From positions 1 through 45,666 of the forward strand of contig NZ_BAGK01000206.1 in the NCBI RefSeq assembly GCF_000308795.1: a DNA stretch of 45,666 nt. Direction: 5' to 3'. The notes beneath the pieces are model-generated. The model was not told the origin of the DNA. It saw nothing but the letters and a program-made list of their open reading frames with translations, and did not search any database. Below, piece after piece: positions 14,009-21,850 of the stretch. The first letter of the stretch is position 1, and the number at the start of each line of letters is the position of its first letter. The position numbers were made by a program, and so were the translations under genes. Source of the DNA: Nocardia thailandica NBRC 100428 (GTDB lineage Bacteria; Actinomycetota; Actinomycetes; Mycobacteriales; Mycobacteriaceae).

Positions 14009-15268
14009 TCAGCCGCGCTGAGCCAGGAACGCGACCCGTACCTCGTCACCGGTCCGGAAGTCGGTGTCGTCGGGTTCGACGACGATGAGGCTGTTGGCCT
14101 CGGCCAGCGTCGCCAGCAGGTGCGAGGAGGCGCCGTTGCCGGAGCCGAGCGCCTGCACCAGGTAGTCGCCGGTGGTCTCGTCGCGCAGCAGCTGCGCGCG
14201 CAGGTAGCTCTTGCGGCCCGGCAGAGAGGTGATGGGAGTGATGGTGCGCGCGTTGACGATCCGCCGCATCGGCTGACGCCTACCGAGCGCGATCCTGATC
14301 AGCGGGCGCACCATGACCTCGAACACGACCAGCGCGCTCACCGGGTTCGACGGCAGCAGGAAGGTGGGCACCTCGTCGCGGCCCAGCCTGCCGAAACCCT
14401 GCACCGAGCCCGGATGCATGGCGATCCGCGCGACCTCGAGCTCGCCGAGCCCGTCGAGGGCCTCGCGCACCTGCTCCGACGCCCAGCCGCCGACCGCGCC
14501 CGCGATCACCACGACCTCCGAGCGCACCAGCTGCCCCTCGACCACGTCGCGCAACCGGCGCGGGTCGGCGCTGACGATGCCGACCCGGTTCACGTCGGCG
14601 CCCGCGTCGCGCGCGGCCGCCGCCAGGGCGTAGGAGTTCACGTCGTAGACCTGGCCGGGGCCGGGCGTGCGATCGATGTCGATCAGCTCGCCGCCGATGG
14701 AGATCACCGACAGCCGGGGCCGCGGGTGCACCAGCACCTTGTCCTGGCCGACCGCGGCCAGCAGGCCGACCTGGGCCGCGCCGATGATCGCGCCCGCGCG
14801 CACCGCCACGTCGCCCGGCTGCACGTCGTCGCCGACGCGGCGGACGTAGTCGCCGGAGCGCACCGGCTCGAACACCTTGATCCGGGCCCGGCCGCCGTCG
14901 GTGTAGTCCAGCGGCAGCACCGCGTCGGCCAGGGTCGGCAGCGGCGCGCCGGTGTCGACCCGGACGGTCTGGCGCGGCTGCAACCGGATCGGCTGCCGCG
15001 ACCCCGCGACGACCTCGCCGACCACGGGCAGGGCCAGGTCGATCAGCTCGCCGTCCTCGTCGCGGACGTCGGTGCCCGCGGCGGCGACGTCGACGCTGCG
15101 CACCGCGTAACCGTCGATCGCGGCCTGGTCGAAACCGGGCAGCGCGCGCTCGGAGATGACGTCCTCGGCACACAGCAGGCCCTGGGCCTCCGAGATCGCC
15201 ACCCGGACCGGCCGGGGCGCCACCGCGGCGGCGGTGACCTTGATCAGCTGATCCTCAACCGAACGCAT
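14009..15268 (-). CDS. glp: Glp / MoeA-family molybdotransferase
   Basis: This 419-residue protein has the full MoeA/gephyrin E layout: an N-terminal domain with ALPGFDQAAIDGYAVRS, a beta-rich domain with RVDTGAPLPTLADAVLPLDYT, the MPT-binding MogA-like domain (about 185-330) with VISIGGELIDI, and a C-terminal barrel. MoeA inserts molybdate into molybdopterin. The actinobacterial homologue next to GlpR has been shown in Corynebacterium to act in division and polar growth (Glp). Position in the galU-glp-rimJ-glpR row makes this the Glp form (Rv0994, MoeA1). Both roles are possible. It starts with ATG 69 bases after the galU stop. Confidence 0.9.
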   Translation of the reverse strand: MRSVEDQLIKVTAAAVAPRPVRVAISEAQGLLCAEDVISERALPGFDQAAIDGYAVRSVDVAAAGTDVRDEDGELIDLALPVVGEVVAGSRQPIRLQPRQTVRVDTGAPLPTLADAVLPLDYTDGGRARIKVFEPVRSGDYVRRVGDDVQPGDVAVRAGAIIGAAQVGLLAAVGQDKVLVHPRPRLSVISIGGELIDIDRTPGPGQVYDVNSYALAAAARDAGADVNRVGIVSADPRRLRDVVEGQLVRSEVVVIAGAVGGWASEQVREALDGLGELEVARIAMHPGSVQGFGRLGRDEVPTFLLPSNPVSALVVFEVMVRPLIRIALGRRQPMRRIVNARTITPITSLPGRKSYLRAQLLRDETTGDYLVQALGSGNGASSHLLATLAEANSLIVVEPDDTDFRTGDEVRVAFLAQRG

Positions 15269-15337
15269 GGGTGTGTGCTGTCCTTTCCGCGGCCGAGGTC
15301 GGACCGGGCATCCGGCCCCCGGCCCACTTCGCAGTTC

Positions 15338-16276
15338 TTACGCGTGGTCGGACTGTGGGTCCCAGTCGGCGCTGAGCCGATGTTCGAGCCACTCGCGCAG
15401 CTGCGGGCCGTATTCCTCCCGCTGGAGGGCGAAATCGACCGCAGCTCGAAGATAGCCGCCCGGGTTGCCCAAATCGTGGCGCGAACCGCGGTGAACCACG
15501 ACGTGTACCGGGTGATCCTCGGCGATCAGCAGCGCGATGGCGTCGGTCAGCTGGAGTTCGCCGCCCGCGCCGGGCTCGATGCGGCGCAGCGCGTCGAAGA
15601 TCGCGCGGTCGAGCAGGTAGCGACCCGCCGCCGCGTAGGTCGAGGGGGCGTCGGCCAGCGCGGGCTTCTCCACCATCCCGCGCACGCGGAGCACGTCGTC
15701 GGACCCGGGACCGTCGACGGTCTCGACGTCGAACACGCCGTACGCGCTGACCTGGTCCTTGGGCACGTCGATGGCGCACAGCACGGTGCCGCCGCGCTCG
15801 GCGCGCACCCGCCGCATGGTGTCGAGGACACCGCAGGGCAGCACGAGGTCGTCGGGCAGCAGGACGGCGATGGCGTCCTCGTCGTCGTCGAGCACGCGCT
15901 CGGACTGGGCCACCGCGTGGCCGAGGCCGAGCGGCTCCTCCTGGACGACGGAGGTGACGTCGAGCAGCGCGGGCGCCTTGCGCACCTTCTCGAGCAGGTG
16001 GAACTTGCCGCGCTCGGCGAGGGTGCTCTCGAGCACGAGGTCCTCGACGAAGTGGGCGACGACGCCGTCCTTGCCGGGCGAGGTGACGATCACCAGCCGG
16101 TCCGCGCCGGAGTCGGCGGCCTCGGCCGCCACCAGCTCGATACCGGGAGTGTCCACGACGGGAAGCAGCTCCTTGGGCACCGTCTTGGTGGCAGGCAGGA
16201 ACCGCGTGCCGAGCCCGGCCGCGGGCACCACCGCGGTACGGAAAGCGGACTTTCCGGCGTTTGCTGTCATACCCAT
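15338..16276 (-). CDS. galU: UTP-glucose-1-phosphate uridylyltransferase
   Basis: This 312-residue protein has the nucleotidyltransferase signature AVVPAAGLGTRFLPATKTVPKE-like near residue 15 (GxGTRxLPxTK), EEPLGLGHAV, and LLPDDLV. GalU makes UDP-glucose from UTP and glucose-1-phosphate, feeding trehalose, glucan and cell-wall galactose supply. The length fits the family. Two in-frame ATGs six bases apart (16276 and 16270) are equally possible; TAGGG lies just upstream. It is divergent from the 5-FCL gene, as in M. tuberculosis Rv0993/Rv0992c, with about 65 bases between them for both promoters. Confidence 0.95.
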   Translation of the reverse strand: MGMTANAGKSAFRTAVVPAAGLGTRFLPATKTVPKELLPVVDTPGIELVAAEAADSGADRLVIVTSPGKDGVVAHFVEDLVLESTLAERGKFHLLEKVRKAPALLDVTSVVQEEPLGLGHAVAQSERVLDDDEDAIAVLLPDDLVLPCGVLDTMRRVRAERGGTVLCAIDVPKDQVSAYGVFDVETVDGPGSDDVLRVRGMVEKPALADAPSTYAAAGRYLLDRAIFDALRRIEPGAGGELQLTDAIALLIAEDHPVHVVVHRGSRHDLGNPGGYLRAAVDFALQREEYGPQLREWLEHRLSADWDPQSDHA

Positions 16277-16342
16277 ACCCTATCCATTCCTGTGCCGGTC
16301 CGAAGTCGAGCCATCACGATCCGGCGTCGGCAAGAGCTTAGG

Positions 16343-16948
16343 GTGAACACTGTGGAGTTGCCCGGTGACCGCAGCAAATATGCCTGGCGTGAGCACGTTC
16401 TCAGGAGCCGAGCGCAGGTCGATCCCGCGACACACGCGAGCGAGGCCGCGGCGCTGGCCGCCGCCGCCGTCACGCTGACCGGGGCGGGCGTCACCGTGTG
16501 CGCCTATGTCCCGGTGCGCGGCGAGCCCGGGTCGCTCGCGATGCTCGACGCCCTGAATGTGCCGGGCGCCACGGTGTTGCTCCCTGTCACCGGCGCGCCG
16601 GGCCCGCTGCGGTGGGGGCGCTACACGGGCCCGGAATCGTTGCGCGAAGCGCGATTCGGCCTGCTCGAGCCCGACGGACCGGACCTGCCACCGGAGACGG
16701 TGGCGACCGCGGGCGTCGTCCTCGTGCCCGCCCTCGCGGTCGACCGGCGCGGCGTGCGCCTCGGCCGCGGCGCGGGTTACTACGACCGCACCCTGGGCGC
16801 GGCGGGCCCGGACACCCGGCTCGTCGCCGTCGTGCGCGACGCCGAATTCGTCGATCGCCTGCCCGAGGAACCGCACGACCGGCGCATGGGCTGGGTGCTG
16901 ACCCCGGCGGCCGGGCTGCGCCCGCTGACCCCGGCGGCGGCGGAATGA
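16343..16948 (+). CDS. 5-formyltetrahydrofolate cyclo-ligase
   Basis: This 201-residue protein carries the 5-FCL fold: a basic N-terminal segment KYAWREHVLRSRAQ that contacts ATP phosphate, VCAYVPVRGEPGSLAML, and the strongly conserved loop RLGRGAGYYDRTL near the C-terminus. The enzyme converts 5-formyl-THF to 5,10-methenyl-THF with ATP and keeps the folate pool usable. Two GTG starts nine bases apart (16343 and 16352) are possible; AGGG lies eight bases before the second. It precedes ruc by 69 bases, as Rv0992c does Rv0991c. Confidence 0.92.
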   Translation: MNTVELPGDRSKYAWREHVLRSRAQVDPATHASEAAALAAAAVTLTGAGVTVCAYVPVRGEPGSLAMLDALNVPGATVLLPVTGAPGPLRWGRYTGPESLREARFGLLEPDGPDLPPETVATAGVVLVPALAVDRRGVRLGRGAGYYDRTLGAAGPDTRLVAVVRDAEFVDRLPEEPHDRRMGWVLTPAAGLRPLTPAAAE

Positions 16949-16965
16949 ACGGGCGATTGGCGACG

Positions 16966-16992
16966 TTGGCACTGTCGGCGGTAGAGTGCTAG
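16966..16992 (+). promoter_or_regulatory. CIRCE-like HrcA operator upstream of ruc
   Basis: TTGGCACTG-N9-GAGTGCTAG matches the CIRCE consensus TTAGCACTC-N9-GAGTGCTAA at 15 of 18 arm positions with the exact nine-base spacer. It lies 25 bases upstream of the ruc start and overlaps a TAGAGT that could be the -10 (16982-16987), with TTGGCG at 16957-16962 as -35. Rv0991c is reported to belong to the HrcA heat-shock regulon in M. tuberculosis, so control by HrcA here is well supported. Confidence 0.75.
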
Positions 16993-17017
16993 ATCGACGA
17001 GACCTGCGGAGGATCCT

Positions 17018-17308
17018 GTGCCCACTTATTCGTACGCGTGCACCGAGTGTGACAATCGCTTCGACGTCGTGCAGTCCTTTTCCGACGATGCGCTGACCGT
17101 GTGCCCCCAGTGCTCGGGAAAGCTGCGCAAGCTGTTCAACTCGGTCGGCATCGTCTTCAAGGGCAGCGGTTTCTACCGCACCGACAGCCGCGGCGGCGCG
17201 TCCACCGCCTCCGAGCCCGCCAAGTCCTCCTCGGACGGCAACGGCTCGGCGTCGAGCGGCGCGTCCAGCAGCACCACGACCACCACCAGCACGGCCGCCG
17301 CCAGCTGA
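17018..17308 (+). CDS. ruc: Ruc, FmdB-family redox-regulated chaperone
   Basis: This 96-residue protein has the FmdB zinc ribbon PTYSYACTECDNRFD with Cys8/Cys11 and VCPQCSGKLRKLF with Cys29/Cys32, then a Ser/Thr/Ala-rich disordered tail from about residue 62. It is the orthologue by order and sequence of Rv0991c, described as Ruc, a chaperone activated when oxidation releases zinc from the four cysteines and which works with Hsp70. The GTG start is preceded by GGAGGA with four bases spacing. A CIRCE-like site lies just upstream, which fits heat-shock control. The chaperone role is transferred from the mycobacterial protein. Confidence 0.9.
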   Translation: MPTYSYACTECDNRFDVVQSFSDDALTVCPQCSGKLRKLFNSVGIVFKGSGFYRTDSRGGASTASEPAKSSSDGNGSASSGASSSTTTTTSTAAAS

Positions 17309-17394
17309 TCCGGTAGGTGTCCACAGCCGCGAGGTTGTCCACAGCGGGCGATCGGAACGGCGATCGGTGAGCCGACGGCTCCTACGCTCGCCGC

Positions 17395-18066
17395 ATGACC
17401 CGAAGTCTGGCCGACCTCGGCCGCGGCGGTGGCTGGCGCGCGGCGCTGCACAATCGCCCGTCCTGGGCCGATACCGTCGTCCTGCGGCGCGCGCTCGCCG
17501 CCCTGCTCGCGCTGGCCGCGGTGGCGCTGTTCCTGCGTGACGACCCCGCGGGCGCCCGCCGCGACGTCGTCGTCGCCGCCCGTGACCTGACCCCCGGCCG
17601 CCTGCTCGCCGCCGACGATCTGCGCGTCGTCGCCCATCCGGCCGCCGCGCTCCCGCCCGGCGCCGTCACCGACACCGGCGCCCTGGTCGGCGCCACCCTC
17701 ACCACCGCCATGCGGCCGGGCGAGGTCTTCACCGATCTGCGCGTGGTCGGCCCGCGGCTGGCCGCGGCCGCCGCCGGGACCGAGGACGCCCGCATCGTGC
17801 CCATCCGCCTTGCCGACTCCGCGGTCGCCGAGGTCCTGCGCGGCGGCGACAGGGTGGACGTGGTCGGCGTCGAGGACGCGGGCAGCCCCGGCGGCGCGAA
17901 ACCCGCGCGGACCCTGGCCGCCGACGCGGCCGTCGTCCTGGTCATCACGCCGGGCGGGCAACGTCCCGGCGCCGAACGGGTGGTGCTCGTCGCCATGGCC
18001 GCCGAGCACGCCACCGCCGTCGCGGGCGCCTCGCTGCGCACGGCGCTCACCGTGGTCTTCCACTGA
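17395..18066 (+). CDS. SAF-domain membrane-anchored protein, Rv0990c (Hsp22.5)-like
   Basis: This 223-residue protein has one N-terminal membrane helix (about residues 31-48) and an extracytoplasmic SAF domain: RRDVVVAARDLTPGRLLAADD, ALVGATLTTAMRPGEVFTDLRV, then DARIVPIRLADSAVAEVLRGGD. SAF domains occur in CpaB/RcpC pilus proteins and sugar-binding enzymes. No pilus genes are nearby. In M. tuberculosis the gene after Rv0991c, Rv0990c, is a heat-shock protein called Hsp22.5 with similar features as I remember it. Here it lies 86 bases after ruc, and a TACGCT six bases before the ATG could give its own leaderless transcript. The molecular role is unknown. Confidence 0.75.
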   Translation: MTRSLADLGRGGGWRAALHNRPSWADTVVLRRALAALLALAAVALFLRDDPAGARRDVVVAARDLTPGRLLAADDLRVVAHPAAALPPGAVTDTGALVGATLTTAMRPGEVFTDLRVVGPRLAAAAAGTEDARIVPIRLADSAVAEVLRGGDRVDVVGVEDAGSPGGAKPARTLAADAAVVLVITPGGQRPGAERVVLVAMAAEHATAVAGASLRTALTVVFH

Positions 18067-18210
18067 GGTGAATCACACGATGCTCACTTAGCGAGACATT
18101 TGCCCGACCGCTGGTTAGCATCACTTCGAACCGGCACGACTGTCATCGCAACATTCGCACAGGAGCCAGCTCCGCGGAGCGACCGGCTCCGGGACGAAGG
18201 AGCTCGGCAC

Positions 18211-18615
18211 ATGCTCAAGGGTTTCAAGGACTTCCTGCTCAGGGGAAATGTCATCGATCTGGCGGTGGCGGTCGTCATCGGTACCGCGTTCACCGCGATC
18301 GTGACCGCGTTCACCAGCGGCATCATCGATCCCCTGCTCGCGGTATTCGGCGGCGACAGTCAGCTCGGGCTCGGTGTCCAGCTGGTTGCCGGAAAGCCCG
18401 CCACCTTCATCGAAATCGGCGGGATCATCACCGCGGCGATCAATTTCGTCCTGATCGCCGCCATTCTCTATTTCGTGCTGATCGTGCCCTCCAACGCGGC
18501 GAAGAAGCGTTTCTCGAAGGAGGACGAGAAATTGTCCGACAGCGAGGTGCTCATCCAGATCCGCGACCTGCTCGCCGACGCCGCCCGCAGCGGCGGCGGC
18601 AAGCACGAGAGCTGA
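18211..18615 (+). CDS. mscL: Large-conductance mechanosensitive channel MscL
   Basis: This 134-residue protein has the MscL signature: N-terminal amphipathic MLKGFKDFLLRGNVIDLAVAV, TM1 with VVIGTAFTAIVTAFT lining the pore, a short periplasmic loop, TM2 AAINFVLIAAILYFVLIVP, and a charged C-terminal helix. MscL opens at near-lytic membrane tension and releases solutes during hypo-osmotic shock. The ATG is preceded by AAGGAG eight bases upstream. It is followed by a long palindrome that separates it from the convergent porin genes. The position matches Rv0985c. Confidence 0.97.
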   Translation: MLKGFKDFLLRGNVIDLAVAVVIGTAFTAIVTAFTSGIIDPLLAVFGGDSQLGLGVQLVAGKPATFIEIGGIITAAINFVLIAAILYFVLIVPSNAAKKRFSKEDEKLSDSEVLIQIRDLLADAARSGGGKHES

Positions 18616-18624
18616 GCTCCCCGA

Positions 18625-18666
18625 GTGTGTTCGGGCCCGTCGCCGCGGCGACGGGCCCGAACACAC
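18625..18666. terminator. Bidirectional terminator between mscL and the porins
   Basis: A 42-base perfect palindrome (21-bp arms, no unpaired centre) starts nine bases after the mscL stop and ends 16 bases before the end of the minus-strand porin gene. It is symmetric, so it can serve both convergent units. No long T tract follows on either strand. Confidence 0.7.
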
Positions 18667-18682
18667 TGCCGGACAGCGGGGT

Positions 18683-19345
18683 TCAGCCGAGGCTGAACGG
18701 CTGGCCCCACAGCGTCACCCAGGAGATGACGTTCTCGGTCTCGACCTCGACGCTGACGAAGGAGCGCGCCTGGGCGTACCCGCCGCAGCCCGACAGGCTG
18801 ATGGTCTCGTCGGCCCAGGTCACCGACCCGTTGTTGCCCTTGAACTTGTTGTTCTTGGAGTGGTCCTCGTTGCCGTAGTCGTCGGCCTTCTCCAGGTCGA
18901 GGATGTAGAACGACTTCGCCTGGCCCGCACCGAGGGACAGGTTCCCTCCGGTTGTCACGCCCCCAGAGGGGCCACTTTCGCCACCCGCGGCGCCCTCGGC
19001 CCCGCCCTCGGCGCCACCGCCGGAGATGTTGACCTGGCAGCCCACGGTGTAGCCGGGGTAGATCTTGCCGCCGACGCCGTCGCCGGAGACCGAGACCTGC
19101 GCGGAGCCCGACACCCAGGCATTGCGGTGCGCCGGAGTCGATCCCAGCGACGGGTTGATGTTGGCCGACTCCCCGACCATCCGCACGGTGACGACGGTGC
19201 CGTCGGACAGCGTGCGGGTGATCTCGCCGCCCGGCAGCGGGACGAAGGTGTCGGCGTCGGCGGCGCCGGTGGAGAACAAGCCGATCGCCACGGTCGCGGC
19301 GGCGGCGGAGACCGCCGCCCGCGTGACGTTGCTGCGGTTGATCAT
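18683..19345 (-). CDS. MspA/Nfp-type porin, A-type, cassette copy 1
   Basis: This 220-residue protein has a signal peptide (about 1-31, MINRSNVTRAAVSAAAA to TGAADA) followed by mature DTFVPLPGGEITRTLSDGT, and ends with the porin C-terminus VSWVTLWGQPFSLG-like. Internal segments VGCQVNISGGG, FYILDLEKADDYG and LSGCGGYAQARSFVSVEVET mark the MspA family, which forms octameric water-filled channels in the mycomembrane. In Nocardia farcinica two such proteins, NfpA and NfpB, form a mixed channel. This gene follows its B-type partner by 64 bases. A loop around residues 119-140 is rich in Gly, Glu and Ala (AEGGAEGAAGGESG) and differs from copy 2. GAGGGG lies seven bases before the ATG. Confidence 0.93.
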   Translation of the reverse strand: MINRSNVTRAAVSAAAATVAIGLFSTGAADADTFVPLPGGEITRTLSDGTVVTVRMVGESANINPSLGSTPAHRNAWVSGSAQVSVSGDGVGGKIYPGYTVGCQVNISGGGAEGGAEGAAGGESGPSGGVTTGGNLSLGAGQAKSFYILDLEKADDYGNEDHSKNNKFKGNNGSVTWADETISLSGCGGYAQARSFVSVEVETENVISWVTLWGQPFSLG

Positions 19346-19409
19346 GTCTGTGCCCCTCGATGGGTTGATTCGGCTGAGCGGGAAGGGATCTCGTGGAACT
19401 CGACCGGCG

Positions 19410-20084
19410 TCAGCCGATGCTGAACGGCGCCCCGTAGAGGGTGGTCTTGGAGTAGTCGTCGCCGATGATCTCGACGACGGTGTAGGAGCGGGCCTGCGCG
19501 TAGCCGGCGCAGCCCTGAATCTGGATCTCGGCGTCCTGGTACTCCACGGAGTAGACGCCGGGCTTGAGGATGTCCTTGGAGCTGATCTGCACGAAACCGA
19601 CCTGGCCGGGGCCGAGATTCAGCCCGACCGACCCGCCGACACTGGCGCCGTCGGTGCTGAGGCCGCCGGAGACACCGGCCGAGATCGCGTCGTCGGCGAT
19701 GCTCACCTGGCAGCCGACGATGTAGCCGGCGTTCAGCTGCGAGGCGCCGTGGGTGGAGGAGTTGTTGGAGCCGGGGCGATTGGAGGGACCGTTCCAGGGG
19801 CCGACCTCCCCTTCCGGGGTGACCTGCACGTCGGCCACGTGCTTGCCCGAGACCCAGGCCACGCGACCGGCGCCGTTCGCGGCCAGCGACGGGGAGATCA
19901 CGGCATGCTCGCCGGTCCGGGTGATGGTGACCCCCGGACCGTTCTTCTGTCCGTCCGGCAGCGGCACGAACGTATCGGCATCGGCGGCACCGGCGGACAG
20001 CAGGCCGACGGCCACCGCGACGGCAGCACCCGCGCCCGTGATCCGGGCGACACGGCGCGTGCCGGTGGTGCGGTTCTCGCTCAT
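19410..20084 (-). CDS. MspA/Nfp-type porin, B-type, cassette copy 1
   Basis: This 224-residue porin subunit has a signal peptide (MSENRTTGTRRVARITGAG to AGAADA), mature start DTFVPLPDGQKNGPGVTITR, and C-terminus YSKTTLYGAPFSIG. Conserved parts include VGCQVSIADDAISAGVSGG, FVQISSKDILKPGVYSVEY and IQGCAGYAQARSY. It belongs to the MspA/Nfp family but is clearly distinct from the A-type gene downstream, as expected for a hetero-oligomeric channel. The ATG at 20084 has GAGGGGAAG two bases upstream; the open frame extends further but without porin sequence. It is the first gene of a two-gene operon. Confidence 0.93.
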   Translation of the reverse strand: MSENRTTGTRRVARITGAGAAVAVAVGLLSAGAADADTFVPLPDGQKNGPGVTITRTGEHAVISPSLAANGAGRVAWVSGKHVADVQVTPEGEVGPWNGPSNRPGSNNSSTHGASQLNAGYIVGCQVSIADDAISAGVSGGLSTDGASVGGSVGLNLGPGQVGFVQISSKDILKPGVYSVEYQDAEIQIQGCAGYAQARSYTVVEIIGDDYSKTTLYGAPFSIG

Positions 20085-20108
20085 ACTTCCCCTCGAGGAT
20101 TCGCAAAC

Positions 20109-20129
20109 CGACCTCGACCGTCGAGGTCG
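20109..20129 (-). promoter_or_regulatory. 5-prime leader hairpin of porin operon 1
   Basis: CGACCTCGA-CCG-TCGAGGTCG forms a perfect 9-bp stem with a three-base loop, 24 bases upstream of the B-type start. Operon 2 has the same hairpin at 21851-21873 with two compensatory base-pair changes, which supports a conserved structure. It could be an mRNA stabiliser or regulator, or a DNA operator. Confidence 0.55.
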
Positions 20130-20300
20130 ATAATCTTCACGCTCCACCCGGTCCCAGCCGGTTCCACCGCGCGGGCCGTACGGCCGGAAATCGGTGGTCA
20201 CCGCTGGCATCGGGGCCTCGAATGGCCCCGCCGGGGTTGATCAAGAAAAAGACGAAACGCAGATGGTGCAGAACTGACTGGCAACGAGTCGCGCACCAAG

Positions 20301-20328
20301 ATAGTAAGCCGTGGGCGCCCGTGTCCAG
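20301..20328 (-). promoter_or_regulatory. Possible promoter of porin operon 1
   Basis: On the minus strand CTGGAC (20323-20328) and TACTAT (20301-20306) are 16 bases apart. This would give a leader of about 210 bases before the B-type gene. The match is moderate. The rest of the 20085-20416 interval holds the leader hairpin, the terminator of operon 2 and no gene. Confidence 0.3.
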
Positions 20329-20351
20329 TGAAAGCGGGCGGCGAATACCGG

Positions 20352-20387
20352 AAAAGGGGCCGTTCGCCGGAGCGAACGACCCCTTTT
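20352..20387 (-). terminator. Rho-independent terminator of porin operon 2
   Basis: AAAAGGGG-C-CGTTCGC pairs with GCGAACG-A-CCCCTTTT around a four-base loop, with one C/A mismatch. It starts about 30 bases after the A-type copy 2 stop on the minus strand and ends in CCCCTTTT. The A and T runs on both sides also make it usable in the other direction. Confidence 0.75.
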
Positions 20388-20416
20388 TCGCGAGGGTGTC
20401 GAGTGACGGTGACCGA

Positions 20417-21079
20417 TCAGCCGAGGCTGAACGGCTGGCCCCACAGGGTGACCCAGGAGATGACGTTGTCGGTCTCGACCTCGACGCTGACGAACGCGCG
20501 CGCCTGCGCGTAGCCGCCGCAGCCGGTCAGGCCGATGGTCTCGTCCGCCCAGGTCACCGAGCCGGTGTTGCCCTTGAACTTGTTGTTCTTGGAGTGCGAC
20601 TCGGAGCCGTAGTCGTCGGCCTTCTCGATGTCGAGGACGTAGAACGACTTCGCCTGGCCGGGGCCGAGCGAGAGCTCGCCGCCGGAGGTGACGCCGCCGG
20701 AGGCGTTGCCCTCCCAGTCCGAGCCGACGTCGACGCCGCCGGAGGCGCCGCCGCCGGAGATGTTGACCTGGCAGCCCACGGTGTAGCCGGGGTAGATCTT
20801 GCCGCCGACCTCTTCACCGGAGATGGTGACCTGCGCCGAGCCGGAGACCCACGCGTTGCGGTGCACCGGGGTGGAGCCCAGCGACGGGTTGATGTTGGCG
20901 GACTCACCGACCAGCTTGATGTTGACGACGGTGCCGTCGGACAGGGTCTTGGTGATCTCGCCGCCGGGCAGCGGGACGAAGGTGTCCGCGTTGGCCGCGC
21001 CGGTGGAGAACAGGCCGACGGCCACGGTGGCGGCCGCGCCGACACCGGCCACCCGGCCCAGGAACTTACGGTTGATCAT
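20417..21079 (-). CDS. MspA/Nfp-type porin, A-type, cassette copy 2
   Basis: This 220-residue paralogue has the same length and layout as the gene at 18683-19345. The signal peptide ends STGAANA and the mature protein starts DTFVPLPGGEITKTLSDGT. Near-identical blocks include NINPSLGSTP, RNAWVSGSAQV, KIYPGYTVGCQVNISGGGA and the C-terminus WGQPFSLG. The main difference is the central loop (about residues 119-140), here SGGVDVGSDWEGNASGG, with Asp, Trp and Asn in place of the Glu/Ala-rich loop of copy 1. It forms the mycomembrane channel with its B-type partner 64 bases upstream. Start and spacing are the same as in copy 1. Confidence 0.93.
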   Translation of the reverse strand: MINRKFLGRVAGVGAAATVAVGLFSTGAANADTFVPLPGGEITKTLSDGTVVNIKLVGESANINPSLGSTPVHRNAWVSGSAQVTISGEEVGGKIYPGYTVGCQVNISGGGASGGVDVGSDWEGNASGGVTSGGELSLGPGQAKSFYVLDIEKADDYGSESHSKNNKFKGNTGSVTWADETIGLTGCGGYAQARAFVSVEVETDNVISWVTLWGQPFSLG

Positions 21080-21143
21080 AGGTTTTTCCCTCGGGGATTC
21101 GAATTCGCCGCAGCGAGAAGAAGGTTGGTTCGTGGGACCGGGA

Positions 21144-21824
21144 TCAGCCGATGCTGAACGGCATACCGTAGAGGGTGGTCTTCGAGTAGTGGTCGCCGAT
21201 GATCTCGACCACGGTGTAGGCGCGCGCCTGGGCGTAGCCCGCGCAGCCCTGGATCTCGATTTCCGCGTCCTGGTAGTCGACGGCGTAGGTGCCGGCCTTC
21301 AGGATGTCCTTCGAGCTGATCTGGACGAACTTGACCTCGCCGGGGCCGAGGTTGACGCCGAGCGAGCCGCCCGCGCTGACGCCGTCGGTGCTGACACCGC
21401 CGGAAACGCCCGCGCTGATCGCGTCGTCGGCGATGCTGACCTGGCAACCGACGATATAGCCGGTGTTCAGCTGGGAGGCGCCGTGGGTGGAGGAGTTGTT
21501 GGAACCCTCGCGGCCCGACGGGCCGTTCCAGGGACCGACCTCGCCCTCGGGGGTCTCGGCGACCTCGGCGACGGCGGTGCCGGAGACCCACACGACGCGG
21601 CCGGCGCCGTTGGCGGCGAGCGACGGCGAGATCAGCGCGTGCTCGGCGGTCCGGGTGATGGTCACAGTGCCCGAAGGGCTCACCTTCTGGCCGTCCGGCA
21701 ACGGCACGAAGGTGTCGGCGTTGGCGGCACCGGCCGACAGCAGGCCGATGGCCACGGCCGCGGCAGCGCCGACGCCCGCGGCGCGGGCGCCACGACGCAC
21801 ACCAGTGGTGCGGTTCTCGCTCAT
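21144..21824 (-). CDS. MspA/Nfp-type porin, B-type, cassette copy 2
   Basis: This 226-residue paralogue of 19410-20084 has signal peptide MSENRTTGVRRGARAAGVG to AGAANA, mature DTFVPLPDGQKVSPSGTVTI, VGCQVSIADDAISAGVSGG, and C-terminus YSKTTLYGMPFSIG. It differs from copy 1 by a short insertion near the mature N-terminus and by scattered substitutions, such as AVAEVAETPEGEVG for HVADVQVTPEGEVG. The ATG at 21824 has a GAGGGGAAG ribosome site identical to copy 1. It is the first gene of operon 2, preceded by a leader hairpin and a 500-base AT-richer intergenic region. Confidence 0.93.
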   Translation of the reverse strand: MSENRTTGVRRGARAAGVGAAAAVAIGLLSAGAANADTFVPLPDGQKVSPSGTVTITRTAEHALISPSLAANGAGRVVWVSGTAVAEVAETPEGEVGPWNGPSGREGSNNSSTHGASQLNTGYIVGCQVSIADDAISAGVSGGVSTDGVSAGGSLGVNLGPGEVKFVQISSKDILKAGTYAVDYQDAEIEIQGCAGYAQARAYTVVEIIGDHYSKTTLYGMPFSIG

Positions 21825-21850
21825 ACTTCCCCTCATCAAGTGTCTAACAG

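Noticed and set aside
13799..16948. 1049-residue open frame on the plus strand
   Set aside because: Only the last 201 residues (5-FCL) show family sequence; the rest is antisense to rimJ, glp and galU.
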